DNA of 51,675 nt, from the NCBI GenBank assembly GCA_001784805.1, contig MFSE01000008.1, positions 1 to 51,675 of the forward strand. The letters are read 5' to 3'. Of the stretch, positions 1 to 8,557 are shown one piece after another (within the stretch, counting starts at the first letter, position 1; each line of letters starts with the position of its first letter). This stretch comes from Candidatus Moranbacteria bacterium RIFOXYA12_FULL_35_19. Lineage in GTDB: Bacteria > Patescibacteriota > Minisyncoccia > Moranbacterales > UBA2206. Both the position numbers and the translations under genes were made by a program. Below the pieces are notes generated by a model. The model was not told where the DNA came from, did no database searches, and saw only the letters and a list, made by a program, of their open reading frames with translations.

Positions 1-453
1 CCAATCAGCTAAACCATCTTCTCTGGATTGTCTTCCTCCACCCTCTTTAGTTCTATTTTCTATAAAATCTCCCGCTTCAATCACAAAATCAGGTTTTGTC
101 TCCTGCTCTTCCATTTTTTTAGCAAAATCGCCAATCAACTTGAATCTATTCAAAATAGCTTGTGAATCCGCCATAACACCAATTACCAAATCAGGCTTTA
201 ACTTATAATAATTTTCACTCACAAATTCCTCGTCTTTAATATCATTTGCACCTGCATCATCATTTTGAACCACAGTATTTGAACAAATTTTTTCAACCAC
301 AAAGTTTGAAACATTTTTTCCCCAAGAACTAAAACCAAAAATTGCGATCGCGATCGCAAGCAGAAAAATTAATACTATTATCCCTAACTTTTTTTTGTTT
401 TTTAAAACAATTTCCTTGAGCTTTTTTATCTTGTCAATTATTTTTTTTCTCAT
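1..453 (-). CDS. Membrane-anchored metallophosphoesterase-like protein (N-terminal part, cut by window edge)
   Basis: The frame is open from an ATG at 453 to the window edge, giving 151 codons without a stop, so only the N-terminus is seen. A basic start is followed by one hydrophobic segment at about residues 24-42, suggesting a type II membrane anchor with an outward-facing domain. About residues 90-125 hold VIGVMADSQA and then PDFVIEAGDF. This spacing resembles the first two metal-binding blocks of calcineurin-like phosphoesterases (Dx[H] then GD), but the histidine of the first block is replaced by Gln here. The call is therefore tentative and rests on motif spacing; the catalytic C-terminal motifs lie outside the window. 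Confidence 0.5.
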   Translation of the reverse strand, partial: MRKKIIDKIKKLKEIVLKNKKKLGIIVLIFLLAIAIAIFGFSSWGKNVSNFVVEKICSNTVVQNDDAGANDIKDEEFVSENYYKLKPDLVIGVMADSQAILNRFKLIGDFAKKMEEQETKPDFVIEAGDFIENRTKEGGGRQSREDGLADW

Positions 454-543
454 ATTTTGTATTATTAAAATATAAATTAATTTAATTTAATATTTATTTG
501 CCTTTTAGTTTATTATAAACTATTTTACAAATTATTCACAATT

Positions 544-1791
544 TTATTCTTTATCAATTAACCATTTCCAAAGAGGAATGATTTCGATTATTTTATTTTC
601 TATTTTTATTTTATCTTCCTGATCTCTGGTTATAACTAAACCTTTTTTCAATTTAAATTTTTTCATCGCCTCCAAGAGACCAGCTAATTCCCTTTCTTTC
701 ACTTTAGGATCAAAAAGCGATTGCGTAATTTGAATAGCTTCAACTATCTTAGTGGCTCTCCTAATAACAAAATCGCACTCTTTTTTATCCTTATGATAGA
801 AAAAATCCTTTCCTCTGCGTTTAAGCTCGATAAAAGCCATATTTTCCATAATCCGCCCTATATTTTCGGAAAAACGAAAAGCAACTGCATTAGCAATTCC
901 ACTATCAACATAATATATTTTTCTATCATTAATTATTTGCTTTTTCACAGAATAATCAAATTTAAATAGACTATAAAACAAATAGGCTTCTTCAAAAAAA
1001 TCAACATAATTCTTGACACTGGTAACGCTTTTCACCCCAAGAAGATTTCTTAATTTATTAAAGCTTACAGGATTTGACACATTAGAAAGTAAAAATAAAG
1101 CAACCTCGCGAAAAGCTTTTGTTTCGCGAATCTTAAATCTCACCAAAAGATCTTTGATAAGAACATCTTGATATAACTGTTGAAGTTCTTCTATATTTCC
1201 ACCCACAACTATTTCTGGAAATCCCCCATATTCCATATATTTTATCAGATGTTTTCCAATTGCACCCTTCTCTTTGGCAGTATAATATTTTTTGAAATTT
1301 ATTTTATTATATTCCAGATACTCCTGAAAGCTAAAAGGGAAAAGTTCTATTTTCAAATGTCGCCCAGAAAGCGTAGTGGATAATTCCGAACTTAGAAGTT
1401 TTGCGTTAGATCCGGTTATAAATATTTTCTTTCCATCCTCAAACAATCTTCGCGCAAATTTTTCCCATCCGAAAATATTTTGAATTTCATCAAAAAAATA
1501 GATTTTTTGATCACCATATAATTCCAAAAAAGCTTCCAGAAGCATCTCAAAATCCCGATAAGTAAAATCAAGCATTCGCTCATCTTCAAAATTGAGATAT
1601 GCATAGCTTTTATATTTTTTCGAAATCTGTTTAAGGAGTGTGGATTTTCCGCTTCTGCGAATTCCACTGATAACACAAATTTTTTTAGATGCGATAAAAC
1701 TTTCAGGGATATTTCTCTCGACAAAATCATTCTTTTTTTCAAAAGACTCTCTTTGATCTAAAATGATATTCCTGATTATATTCTTATCCAT
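544..1791 (-). CDS. AAA-family ATPase with C-terminal DUF4143-type domain
   Basis: A protein of about 415 residues of the ATPase plus DUF4143 family common in archaea and small-genome bacteria. Walker A is GIRRSGKS at about residues 43-50 and Walker B is IYFFDE at about 97-102. The C-terminal half carries ECDFVI followed by EAIQIT, which resembles the PD-(D/E)xK-like core of DUF4143. The family's function is unsettled; regulation or mobile-element maintenance has been suggested. I chose ATG at 1791; an in-frame TTG at 1797 would add two residues. The gene stands alone, and a palindrome overlaps its promoter, so autoregulation is possible. Confidence 0.85.
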   Translation of the reverse strand: MDKNIIRNIILDQRESFEKKNDFVERNIPESFIASKKICVISGIRRSGKSTLLKQISKKYKSYAYLNFEDERMLDFTYRDFEMLLEAFLELYGDQKIYFFDEIQNIFGWEKFARRLFEDGKKIFITGSNAKLLSSELSTTLSGRHLKIELFPFSFQEYLEYNKINFKKYYTAKEKGAIGKHLIKYMEYGGFPEIVVGGNIEELQQLYQDVLIKDLLVRFKIRETKAFREVALFLLSNVSNPVSFNKLRNLLGVKSVTSVKNYVDFFEEAYLFYSLFKFDYSVKKQIINDRKIYYVDSGIANAVAFRFSENIGRIMENMAFIELKRRGKDFFYHKDKKECDFVIRRATKIVEAIQITQSLFDPKVKERELAGLLEAMKKFKLKKGLVITRDQEDKIKIENKIIEIIPLWKWLIDKE

Positions 1792-1817
1792 TGCCAATGT
1801 TTAATTATTATCATTTT

Positions 1818-1857
1818 TATACATTACTAATGTATATTATTTTTGACTATCTGTCAA
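1818..1857 (-). promoter_or_regulatory. Promoter with overlapping palindrome upstream of the AAA ATPase
   Basis: On the minus strand TTGACA (1852-1857) stands 17 bases from a weak -10 (TACATT, 1829-1834). A 19-base palindrome, TATACATTACTAATGTATA, covers 1818-1836 with 9-base arms around one central base and overlaps the -10. This geometry suggests a repressor site; the protein that binds it is unknown. Confidence 0.5.
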
Positions 1858-1894
1858 ACAAATCCACTGATGCAGACTTTTGTTGACCAAATAT

Positions 1895-2311
1895 TTATTT
1901 CTTCCTCCGATACGCCAACGCAATTTTTATCGCTGAAGTTATAATGAAAATGACATAGAAAATTCCGACGATCAGATCATTAAATCCGCTTGATATCGCT
2001 CCACTAATACCCATTCCCCCACCCTGATGTTGGGAATATATTAGGAAAGTGACCAACATAATCACAGGCACAAACCAGCGCGCAAATCTCCACCAACTCT
2101 GAAAAACTTCTTCCCGCATTTTGTAGGTGATAAGGGAGAAAATAAAAACTGGAATAAAAATAAGAATTATTTCACTTACTATATTAATAGTGTCCCAAAG
2201 ATTATTACACCAAGATCTTGAATAACAAATATCTCCATTTTGTATATAAGCTACAAATAATAACAACATAATTACAATACTACTTATCCACAAGACATTT
2301 TTTTTCATCAT
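1895..2311 (-). CDS. Small membrane protein of unknown function
   Basis: 138 residues with four hydrophobic segments: near the N-terminus (LWISSIVIMLLLFVAYI), about 40-62, about 75-95 and about 105-130. The segment between the first two carries two cysteines (GDICYSRSWCNN) that could form a disulfide outside the membrane. It ends in a basic tail (AYRRKK). It starts with two ATG codons and follows the lipase gene by about 20 bases on the same strand, so the two are probably co-transcribed. I do not recognise a family; small four-helix membrane proteins of this kind are common in CPR genomes. Confidence 0.7.
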   Translation of the reverse strand: MMKKNVLWISSIVIMLLLFVAYIQNGDICYSRSWCNNLWDTINIVSEIILIFIPVFIFSLITYKMREEVFQSWWRFARWFVPVIMLVTFLIYSQHQGGGMGISGAISSGFNDLIVGIFYVIFIITSAIKIALAYRRKK

Positions 2312-2329
2312 ATTTTTTTAAAAAATTAA

Positions 2330-5300
2330 TTAATAATTTATTTCCACCACGCCTTGTTTAGTCACGAATTCTGGAATAACTAAGCCGGTTAATTTTTCTC
2401 TGATTGGGCGCTTATCCGCGCTACTATCATCATCACTATCATCTAAATCTTCTGGTTTGGACATAATAATCGTAATATCTTGTTTTGATCGATAATGCGA
2501 TTCCACTGCATCAGAAGATGTGCGCAAATTTGTAGCAAACATTCGATATTTCTCTTTCTTTTTGTCAAAAATCCAAATATATTTCAGTTTAGTATTTTTC
2601 AAATCAGTCAAAACGCCGTTGTATTCTATGGAAACAAGTTCAATATTTTCTATCCATTTGATATTAGGAAATTTTTCCCGATAAGTCAGCGCGGTTGTAT
2701 TGCCGGCTTGATCAGTGATAGTAGCGGTGGTTATTTCGTCTTTTTGTTTTTTATTCTTTTTAAAAACTAAATTTTTAGCATAAACCACCGTCGTTGGATT
2801 TTCATCAATCCCCTCCACTGCAATTTCATTAGTTTTAGTATCAAAAAACATTCGCACTTCCGGCGGAGTTTGATCTAATGCTGGCAGGAAAACCGTTTCG
2901 CCCACTTTCGGTTCTAGCGAAAAATCAATCTCGCCATCTCCCTCAAAATCTACTACCAAGGAATTTGCGTTTTCAATAGTACCATCAGTCACTTCCATTT
3001 CAACTTTGGTTTCAGTTGAAGTTGGAATACCGGCAAAAGTTGTTTTCCCTATAACTTCACCGTTTTCCATTTCTTGCATTTCCAAAGTGAATGAACCCTC
3101 TGCCAAGCCATCTAATTTTACAGTGTGAGTTGTAAAAGCCGGCAAAGAAATATATTGTACCTCACCAAATCGTTTATACACTGCTCCTTGCATAGTTGAA
3201 ATTGTAGCGCTGATTTCATTGCCAGTGCTATCATAAGCGGAAAGCGCCAAAGGCGAATGCAAAATATATTGCAAGCGTTTTTCAGAAGTAATTGAAGGTT
3301 TTGAATCAGAAAGATAATTTGGCAATGCCGTCTCTGATTGAGTTAAAATATTATCTTTGATAAAATCTCGTAGCTGTTCAACTTCTAAAATATCCGCATG
3401 TTCTCTTTTTAAGTTATAAAATGTGTCATATTTCTTTAAATCCACCCAATATCTTTTCACATTTTCCGCGTCCGTACTCATTGCCAAAGCGCTTGACGCC
3501 ACCACGGTGCCATCGCCATCGATCACCATCTCTGGTGAATATTGCAATTTCGGTTGTGTTTCCAAACAAAAACTATGAAAATTTTTCACACATTCTATCC
3601 CCGTCCAATATTTTACCGTCCCCAAAGTTTCTTCTCCAAAGCCAGCAATTTGATAAACCGAAATATTTGAAGGAGCCGTCCAATTATCATCTAGCGTTTG
3701 ATGAGTATTTTCTCCATATTCCAATAAATCGGAATTTATTTTGCTCGGGCTGGCGAGATCATCTGAATCAGCCGAAACCTTTCCTTCTTCGTCCAAAAGA
3801 AAATTATGCAATTCATCTGACTCGTCAATTTCGTGGCCATATTTATTGATAAATAAATCTGTGAGTGATCCATCTTCAAATGAAATGACAGGAGTGCTGA
3901 CGGCACTGCCATCACCGGAAAAATATGCCTCCGATGGAAGTAAATTATAGGCGCTCGACATATTTTTTCCCAAAATCCTAGCATTTTTTGGAGAAACAAA
4001 AAACGATAGCCAATCAGTTGGCAAGCCTTGATCAAAACCATGTAAAAGTCCACCGATAGCTTGCGGTGTTCCAACTTGTGGCACTCCTACAAAAACAATT
4101 TTGTCAATTAAACTTTGGGCTTCTGATCCAAGCTTGTTAGTCAAAGCTTTTGCCAAAAGTCCACCATTGGAATGCGCCACAATCGTCACCTTGCCGGATT
4201 TGGAAGTGCTAGCCAATCGCCTAAGCTCTTTTATGATATACGGTGCGGCTGATTTTCCTATATAGGAAATTTTTTCATCATCAATCACCCCCGAATCCAA
4301 AATATCTTCCAGCGAAAATCGCCAATCATAAGGAACGGACGAATAATCCGCGATAATTCCGTCATCATTTTTCCATTTATCCAAATCAGACAAAAACGAT
4401 TTATAAATATTTTTTTGACCTATCGGCAAAACATTCGTTTCATCCAATACATCTTTGGTATAAATATCATCATTTAAACTTTTTCCATCTTCGTCTAGGA
4501 ATAATTTTTCCACATCCGCATTGCGATTAGGTTCCCAAAGCTGGTTATCTTCATCATATAATCGACTAGCTTCCAATCCCAGCAAAAAAAGCACGCTCGA
4601 TGCACCGGCAGAAACTTCATTTGGAATTCTTGTCGCGCTCCAACTTTCCAAAGTATAATCCCCGCTAATTTTTTCTCCACCAACATTAGGAATAGTTTCA
4701 ATTTCGGGGCCAGCTGGATCATTATACCAATTATTTTTCAAAATAACTTTGGTTTTGTCGTGAAAACTCGGATCATTCTCCGCTATATTTTTGCAATAAT
4801 TAGTGCAAATTGGACCATAAATTGAATAATCATCTGGGTAATTGCTTTTGCATTCATCAAAACAGTTTTCAAATAATTCGCTATATACTTCCGGCTTGGT
4901 AACTTTGGATATTAGCGCCGTATTTTGAGAATTATTTTCAAAATTAGAATTTTCAATTTGCAAATAACTCTCTGTGTTCCACTCGCTGTCATATTCCATT
5001 TCCGCTTGTACATCAGCATAAGCGTTATTTTCAAAATCGCAATTTTTCATTTTCACTCTGCCTGAATAAAAATTTATTGCTGGAGCAAATACTTCTACAG
5101 GAGAGGCATACGCTGTAGGAAACAACCAATTCTTAATGCTATTATCATTCATTCCAAAGCCGGGACAATTATCCGTATCATAATTATAATAACCGCCCGT
5201 CTGGGAAAATTCCACGAATTCAAAAATAGATTCCGGATCATCAGCATAATCTCCCGGACCATAAAATTCAATATTAGCCGAGGCTGACATAAAACAATGC

Positions 5301-5653
5301 GGGTCGTAGGGTTCGTTCTCTTCAAAAGTAGGCGCAATTCCAGTTAATTTTATTTTTTCCTCTTTTGTACCTTGAGCAATGACATTGCCACTAATCTCCA
5401 AGTGGCGAAAAGCTAATTGCGTTCCTTTTTCGATCGTAAGTGTCGCTCCCCAATCCACATAAATATTTTCATAAATAGATAAATCCGTACTATTGTTCCA
5501 AGTGGTATTTTCTTCAATATATAAATCTTCCAATAGCGGTGTTTCTCCCACTGCAATATTTTGAGAAAAATTCAAAAGATCAATTCGTAAAGGACTAATT
5601 GCAAATATAGCAATCAGTATTGCAACGAATATTTTTTTGTTTGTTTTTTTCAT
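2330..5653 (-). CDS. Large secreted LCAT-like lipase / alpha-beta hydrolase with N-terminal beta-helix-like region
   Basis: 1107 residues with a signal peptide (basic MKKTNKK, then a hydrophobic stretch to about residue 25). Residues 50-330 show the short alternating strands and NN-rich turns of a right-handed beta-helix. The hydrolase core begins near residue 345 and resembles lecithin:cholesterol acyltransferase and PGAP1-type lipases. It has the PYDWR motif, the nucleophile elbow AHSNGG with Ser at residue 495, GDGTV carrying the likely acid, and EHADIL carrying the likely His. A further region of about 300 residues looks like beta-sandwich repeats. Many Cys residues in the N-terminal part point to export. 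The substrate is unknown; an acyl ester in a membrane lipid is a reasonable guess. Confidence 0.75.
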   Translation of the reverse strand: MKKTNKKIFVAILIAIFAISPLRIDLLNFSQNIAVGETPLLEDLYIEENTTWNNSTDLSIYENIYVDWGATLTIEKGTQLAFRHLEISGNVIAQGTKEEKIKLTGIAPTFEENEPYDPHCFMSASANIEFYGPGDYADDPESIFEFVEFSQTGGYYNYDTDNCPGFGMNDNSIKNWLFPTAYASPVEVFAPAINFYSGRVKMKNCDFENNAYADVQAEMEYDSEWNTESYLQIENSNFENNSQNTALISKVTKPEVYSELFENCFDECKSNYPDDYSIYGPICTNYCKNIAENDPSFHDKTKVILKNNWYNDPAGPEIETIPNVGGEKISGDYTLESWSATRIPNEVSAGASSVLFLLGLEASRLYDEDNQLWEPNRNADVEKLFLDEDGKSLNDDIYTKDVLDETNVLPIGQKNIYKSFLSDLDKWKNDDGIIADYSSVPYDWRFSLEDILDSGVIDDEKISYIGKSAAPYIIKELRRLASTSKSGKVTIVAHSNGGLLAKALTNKLGSEAQSLIDKIVFVGVPQVGTPQAIGGLLHGFDQGLPTDWLSFFVSPKNARILGKNMSSAYNLLPSEAYFSGDGSAVSTPVISFEDGSLTDLFINKYGHEIDESDELHNFLLDEEGKVSADSDDLASPSKINSDLLEYGENTHQTLDDNWTAPSNISVYQIAGFGEETLGTVKYWTGIECVKNFHSFCLETQPKLQYSPEMVIDGDGTVVASSALAMSTDAENVKRYWVDLKKYDTFYNLKREHADILEVEQLRDFIKDNILTQSETALPNYLSDSKPSITSEKRLQYILHSPLALSAYDSTGNEISATISTMQGAVYKRFGEVQYISLPAFTTHTVKLDGLAEGSFTLEMQEMENGEVIGKTTFAGIPTSTETKVEMEVTDGTIENANSLVVDFEGDGEIDFSLEPKVGETVFLPALDQTPPEVRMFFDTKTNEIAVEGIDENPTTVVYAKNLVFKKNKKQKDEITTATITDQAGNTTALTYREKFPNIKWIENIELVSIEYNGVLTDLKNTKLKYIWIFDKKKEKYRMFATNLRTSSDAVESHYRSKQDITIIMSKPEDLDDSDDDSSADKRPIREKLTGLVIPEFVTKQGVVEINY

Positions 5654-5664
5654 TTTTTTTATTT

Positions 5665-7002
5665 TTATTTTTCAGCTGGCCGGCCGATTGAATAATATTT
5701 AAAACCAAGCTCTTGCATTTTTTTGACATCATACATTAGCCGTCCATCAAAAATCAATGGGGTTTTTAAGCGTTTTTTAATTTCGAAAAAATCAGGCGTG
5801 CGAAATTCTTTCCATTCAGTGATGATTAGTAGAGCGTCAGCTCCACTAAGTGCGTCATATTTATTTTCAAAATAACTAATAGCTAGATTTTCTCCAAAAT
5901 ATTCTGGAGTTTTTGCCATCTTCATCGCTTCTGGATCATAGGCTTGAATTTTGGCACCTTTTGCAATTAATTTTTTAATAATCGTGAGCGCCGAAGATTC
6001 GCGCATATCGTCTGTCCCTGCTTTGAAAGCCAAGCCCCAAACAGAAAAAATCTTTCCCGCTAAATCATCTCCGTATTTTTCAATTACCATATCCGCCAAA
6101 ACATGTTTTTGTTTTTCGTTAGTTTCCAATGTTTGCAAAAACATTTCCGCCGTATAGCCATGGTCTTTGGCAATTTTGATCAGTGCCTTCACATCTTTCG
6201 GAAAACAACTCCCGCCAAACCCCGGACCAGCGTACATAAACGGTTCGCCAATTCGCGGATCAGCCCCAATGGCTCTGCGCACTAAATCAAAATCAGCGCC
6301 CACCCTAGCACAAATATTAGCCAGTTCATTATTAACTGAAATTTTCGCCGCCAAAAAACTATTGGCCGCATATTTCACTGTTTCGGCAGTTTTTGGATCC
6401 ATGGCATAAAAACGGCCCTCCCGGCGCATAAAAGGCGCATATAGCTCTTCCATTGTTTTTAGCACCTTCTCGTCATCTGCCCCCACTACAATGCGACTGG
6501 GCTCCAAGAAGTCTTTCACAGCCGTTCCTTGCGCCAAAAATTCCGGATTACTCACGACATAAAAAGGAATGTTTGTCCCTCGCTTTTCTTGTTCTTCGGC
6601 AATGGTTTTTTTGACCAATTCCGCTGTTCCAACTGGCACGGTGGATTTATCCACGATAATCAGTTCGTGTTCTATCATCTGTCCAATTGACTGCGCCACT
6701 GAAATTACATGACTCAAATCAGCGCTCCCGTCTTCATTGGGCGGAGTACCGACTGCGATAAAAACAATCTCGCTTTTATCCAGCGATTCCTTTAGGTTAG
6801 TAGTGAAGTGTAACGATTCATTTTTCAAATTTCGCGCCACCAATTCATCCAGACCTTTTTCGTGAAGCGGTACTTTTCCACTTTTAAATTGTTCTACTTT
6901 TTCCGGATTATTATCCACACAAATAACACTATTTCCCATTTCCGCAAAACACGCCCCTGTCACTGATCCAACATAACCTGTGCCAATGATTGCTACTTTC
7001 AT
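5665..7002 (-). CDS. ugd: UDP-glucose 6-dehydrogenase
   Basis: Oxidises UDP-glucose to UDP-glucuronate with two NAD+. The N-terminal Rossmann motif is GTGYVG within the first 15 residues; the catalytic cysteine lies in GFGGSCFPKDV at about residue 265, and the C-terminal UDP-binding domain has the usual FKAGTDDMRESS. Length of about 445 is normal. I start at ATG 7002 (MKVAIIGTGYVG). The open frame continues upstream through TTCATG-type repeat words that would add MLHVSCFMNI, which is not part of the family. Substrate is expected from GalU, and the product is expected to feed the epimerase at 26722. Confidence 0.95.
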   Translation of the reverse strand: MKVAIIGTGYVGSVTGACFAEMGNSVICVDNNPEKVEQFKSGKVPLHEKGLDELVARNLKNESLHFTTNLKESLDKSEIVFIAVGTPPNEDGSADLSHVISVAQSIGQMIEHELIIVDKSTVPVGTAELVKKTIAEEQEKRGTNIPFYVVSNPEFLAQGTAVKDFLEPSRIVVGADDEKVLKTMEELYAPFMRREGRFYAMDPKTAETVKYAANSFLAAKISVNNELANICARVGADFDLVRRAIGADPRIGEPFMYAGPGFGGSCFPKDVKALIKIAKDHGYTAEMFLQTLETNEKQKHVLADMVIEKYGDDLAGKIFSVWGLAFKAGTDDMRESSALTIIKKLIAKGAKIQAYDPEAMKMAKTPEYFGENLAISYFENKYDALSGADALLIITEWKEFRTPDFFEIKKRLKTPLIFDGRLMYDVKKMQELGFKYYSIGRPAEK

Positions 7003-7042
7003 GATATTCATGAAACATGAAACATGTAGCATATAACAATAA

Positions 7043-7411
7043 TTAGGCCTTATCTTTTATCCCTTTTATTGTTGTCCACAACATTGCTCCAATTTCTTCA
7101 GATAAATTAATTAATTTTTTATAATCCTCTTTTTCTACATACCCCTCTCTTTCTGAAAAATATAATAAATATTTTGTTTCTTTTAATGACCCATACGACA
7201 TCTGCAAAAAATATTTCAACTGATTATCTCCAAGCCTTGCATAACCCTCAATATAATTCAACACTACTGACAAGGATGCTCTGCGCAATTGAGAAGTAAT
7301 GCCATAAATTTCTTCTCTTGGAAAATTTTTCGTAACTTTATACGAAAGATATGCAAATTCATCTAATTTCTGTTTTAATATTTTATGAAAAGTTTCTTTA
7401 TCTTGTTTCAT
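7043..7411 (-). CDS. Four-helix-bundle protein (23S rRNA intervening-sequence protein family)
   Basis: 122 residues, almost wholly helical. It contains the family signature regions: YKVTKNFPREEIYGITSQLRRASLSV and then NYIEGYAR, followed by the third and fourth helices (QMSYGSLKETKYLL). The family was first found encoded in intervening sequences of 23S rRNA genes, but in CPR genomes it is mostly a free-standing gene of unknown role, as here. It lies between ugd and a GT2 gene, flanked on both sides by TTCATG word repeats, and its start at ATG 7411 follows that repeat tract. Confidence 0.85.
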   Translation of the reverse strand: MKQDKETFHKILKQKLDEFAYLSYKVTKNFPREEIYGITSQLRRASLSVVLNYIEGYARLGDNQLKYFLQMSYGSLKETKYLLYFSEREGYVEKEDYKKLINLSEEIGAMLWTTIKGIKDKA

Positions 7412-7502
7412 GTTTTTGTATTTTGTATTTTGCCTTATGTTTCATGCTATATGCTTCATGTTATATGTTTCATGCTTCATGTTTCATGCTTTATGCTTCA
7501 TG
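7408..7502. repeat. Low-complexity word repeat (TTCATG / TATGTTTCATGC type)
   Basis: About 95 bases built from variants of TTTCATGCT, with TTTTGTATTTTG at the left end. The same words occur at 7008-7030, 27684-27735, 43911-43935 (inside prmC) and 49344-49368. It fills the gap between two minus-strand genes; no promoter or terminator is evident. Confidence 0.75.
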
Positions 7503-8426
7503 AATTTCTTTTATGGAATAGTTCATTCTGTTTTGGCTTTTGAAATAGTTCTTGATTAGGATATCTGCCAAAAGTCCGAAAATGAAAAGTTGAATGCCGA
7601 TCATAATGAAAAACACTCCGATAAGTGGCCAGATTTTGTCGGCAATTGCTCCGCCCATAATTTTTTCCACTACCATCCAAGCTAGAATTAAAAAACCAAT
7701 AAAGGACAAAAAAATTCCTGATCCGCCAAAAAGATGCAATGGGCGGTTGGCATATTTTCGCCAAAACCAAATGGAAATCATATCCACAAATCCTTTGATG
7801 GCTCTTTTCCAATTATATTTTGTCACACCGTGAATTCTCGGGTGATGCGAAACCTTCACTTCTCCCACTTTGTATCCTTGAATTTCCAAAAGCGCAGGAA
7901 TGAAGCGATGCATTTCTCCAAAAAGATCCACATCGTGAAAACATTCGCGCTTGTAAGCTTTGAGCGAACAACCACTGTCATGAATTTTATCTTGAATCAA
8001 AATTTTTCGAAGCAGATTAGCTCCGCGAGAAAAAAACTTTTTCGAAAAAGAATCTTTTCTTTGCCAACGCCAACCGGCCACAACATCATAACCTTTTTCT
8101 ATTTCCGCTAAAAGCAAAGCGATGTCCGCCGGATCATTTTGCAAATCACCATCCATCATCACAATAATATCGCCCAATGAATTTTTTATCCCTGCATCAA
8201 AAGCCGCCGTTTGACCAAAGTTTCTTCTAAACTCAATTAATTTCAAAGGTGCTAGCCCCTGACAGTTTTCTACTGTTTTATCTTTTGATCCATCATCGAT
8301 AAAAATTATTTCATAGCTCTTTCCCAGTGCATCGCAGGCTTCTTTGATTCTCCTGTGGAGTTCTATAACATTCCCCTCTTCATTTTTGAGTGGAACAATC
8401 ACTGATAAATTTAGTTTATCGTTCAT
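7491..8426 (-). CDS. Family 2 glycosyltransferase with two C-terminal membrane helices (GtrB/DPM1-like)
   Basis: 311 residues. The GT-A domain has the family 2 features SVIVPLKNEEGN at the start, FIDDGSKDKT at about 40-50 and MDGDLQNDP (the DxD region) near residue 90. Two hydrophobic helices follow at about 230-255 and 265-290. This is the layout of polyprenyl-phosphate sugar synthases such as GtrB and ArnC, which load a sugar from a nucleotide donor onto undecaprenyl phosphate at the inner face of the membrane. The donor sugar cannot be told from sequence. ATG 8426 begins MNDKLNLSV; the C-terminus runs into the TTCATG repeat. Confidence 0.9.
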   Translation of the reverse strand: MNDKLNLSVIVPLKNEEGNVIELHRRIKEACDALGKSYEIIFIDDGSKDKTVENCQGLAPLKLIEFRRNFGQTAAFDAGIKNSLGDIIVMMDGDLQNDPADIALLLAEIEKGYDVVAGWRWQRKDSFSKKFFSRGANLLRKILIQDKIHDSGCSLKAYKRECFHDVDLFGEMHRFIPALLEIQGYKVGEVKVSHHPRIHGVTKYNWKRAIKGFVDMISIWFWRKYANRPLHLFGGSGIFLSFIGFLILAWMVVEKIMGGAIADKIWPLIGVFFIMIGIQLFIFGLLADILIKNYFKSQNRMNYSIKEIHEA

Positions 8427-8499
8427 ATAAATAAAAATAAATGATTAAAAACATATTCATTGTAATAAAAATACCCAAAACGCGCAATACCCGAAAAAC

Positions 8500-8529
8500 T
8501 TGGCAACTATTACCAAAAAATGTTATACT
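8500..8529 (+). promoter_or_regulatory. Promoter of the SpoIID-like gene
   Basis: TTGGCA at 8500-8505, 18 bases, then TATACT at 8524-8529 preceded by TGT (extended -10). The -10 ends 28 bases before the ATG at 8558. Confidence 0.6.
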
Positions 8530-8557
8530 TATCTTATAAAAATTAGTCAAAATAAAA

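Noticed and set aside
340-360. GCGATCGCGATCGC as a HIP1-like signal
   Set aside because: It is a single place inside a coding sequence (AIAIA of a membrane helix), so simple codon use explains it.
3421-3849. Plus-strand ORF of 142 codons opposite the lipase
   Set aside because: It is the complement of strongly supported coding sequence and has no own signals.
7408-7502. Possible CRISPR array in the TTCATG repeats
   Set aside because: Units are short, irregular and have no unique spacers between them; no cas gene is seen.
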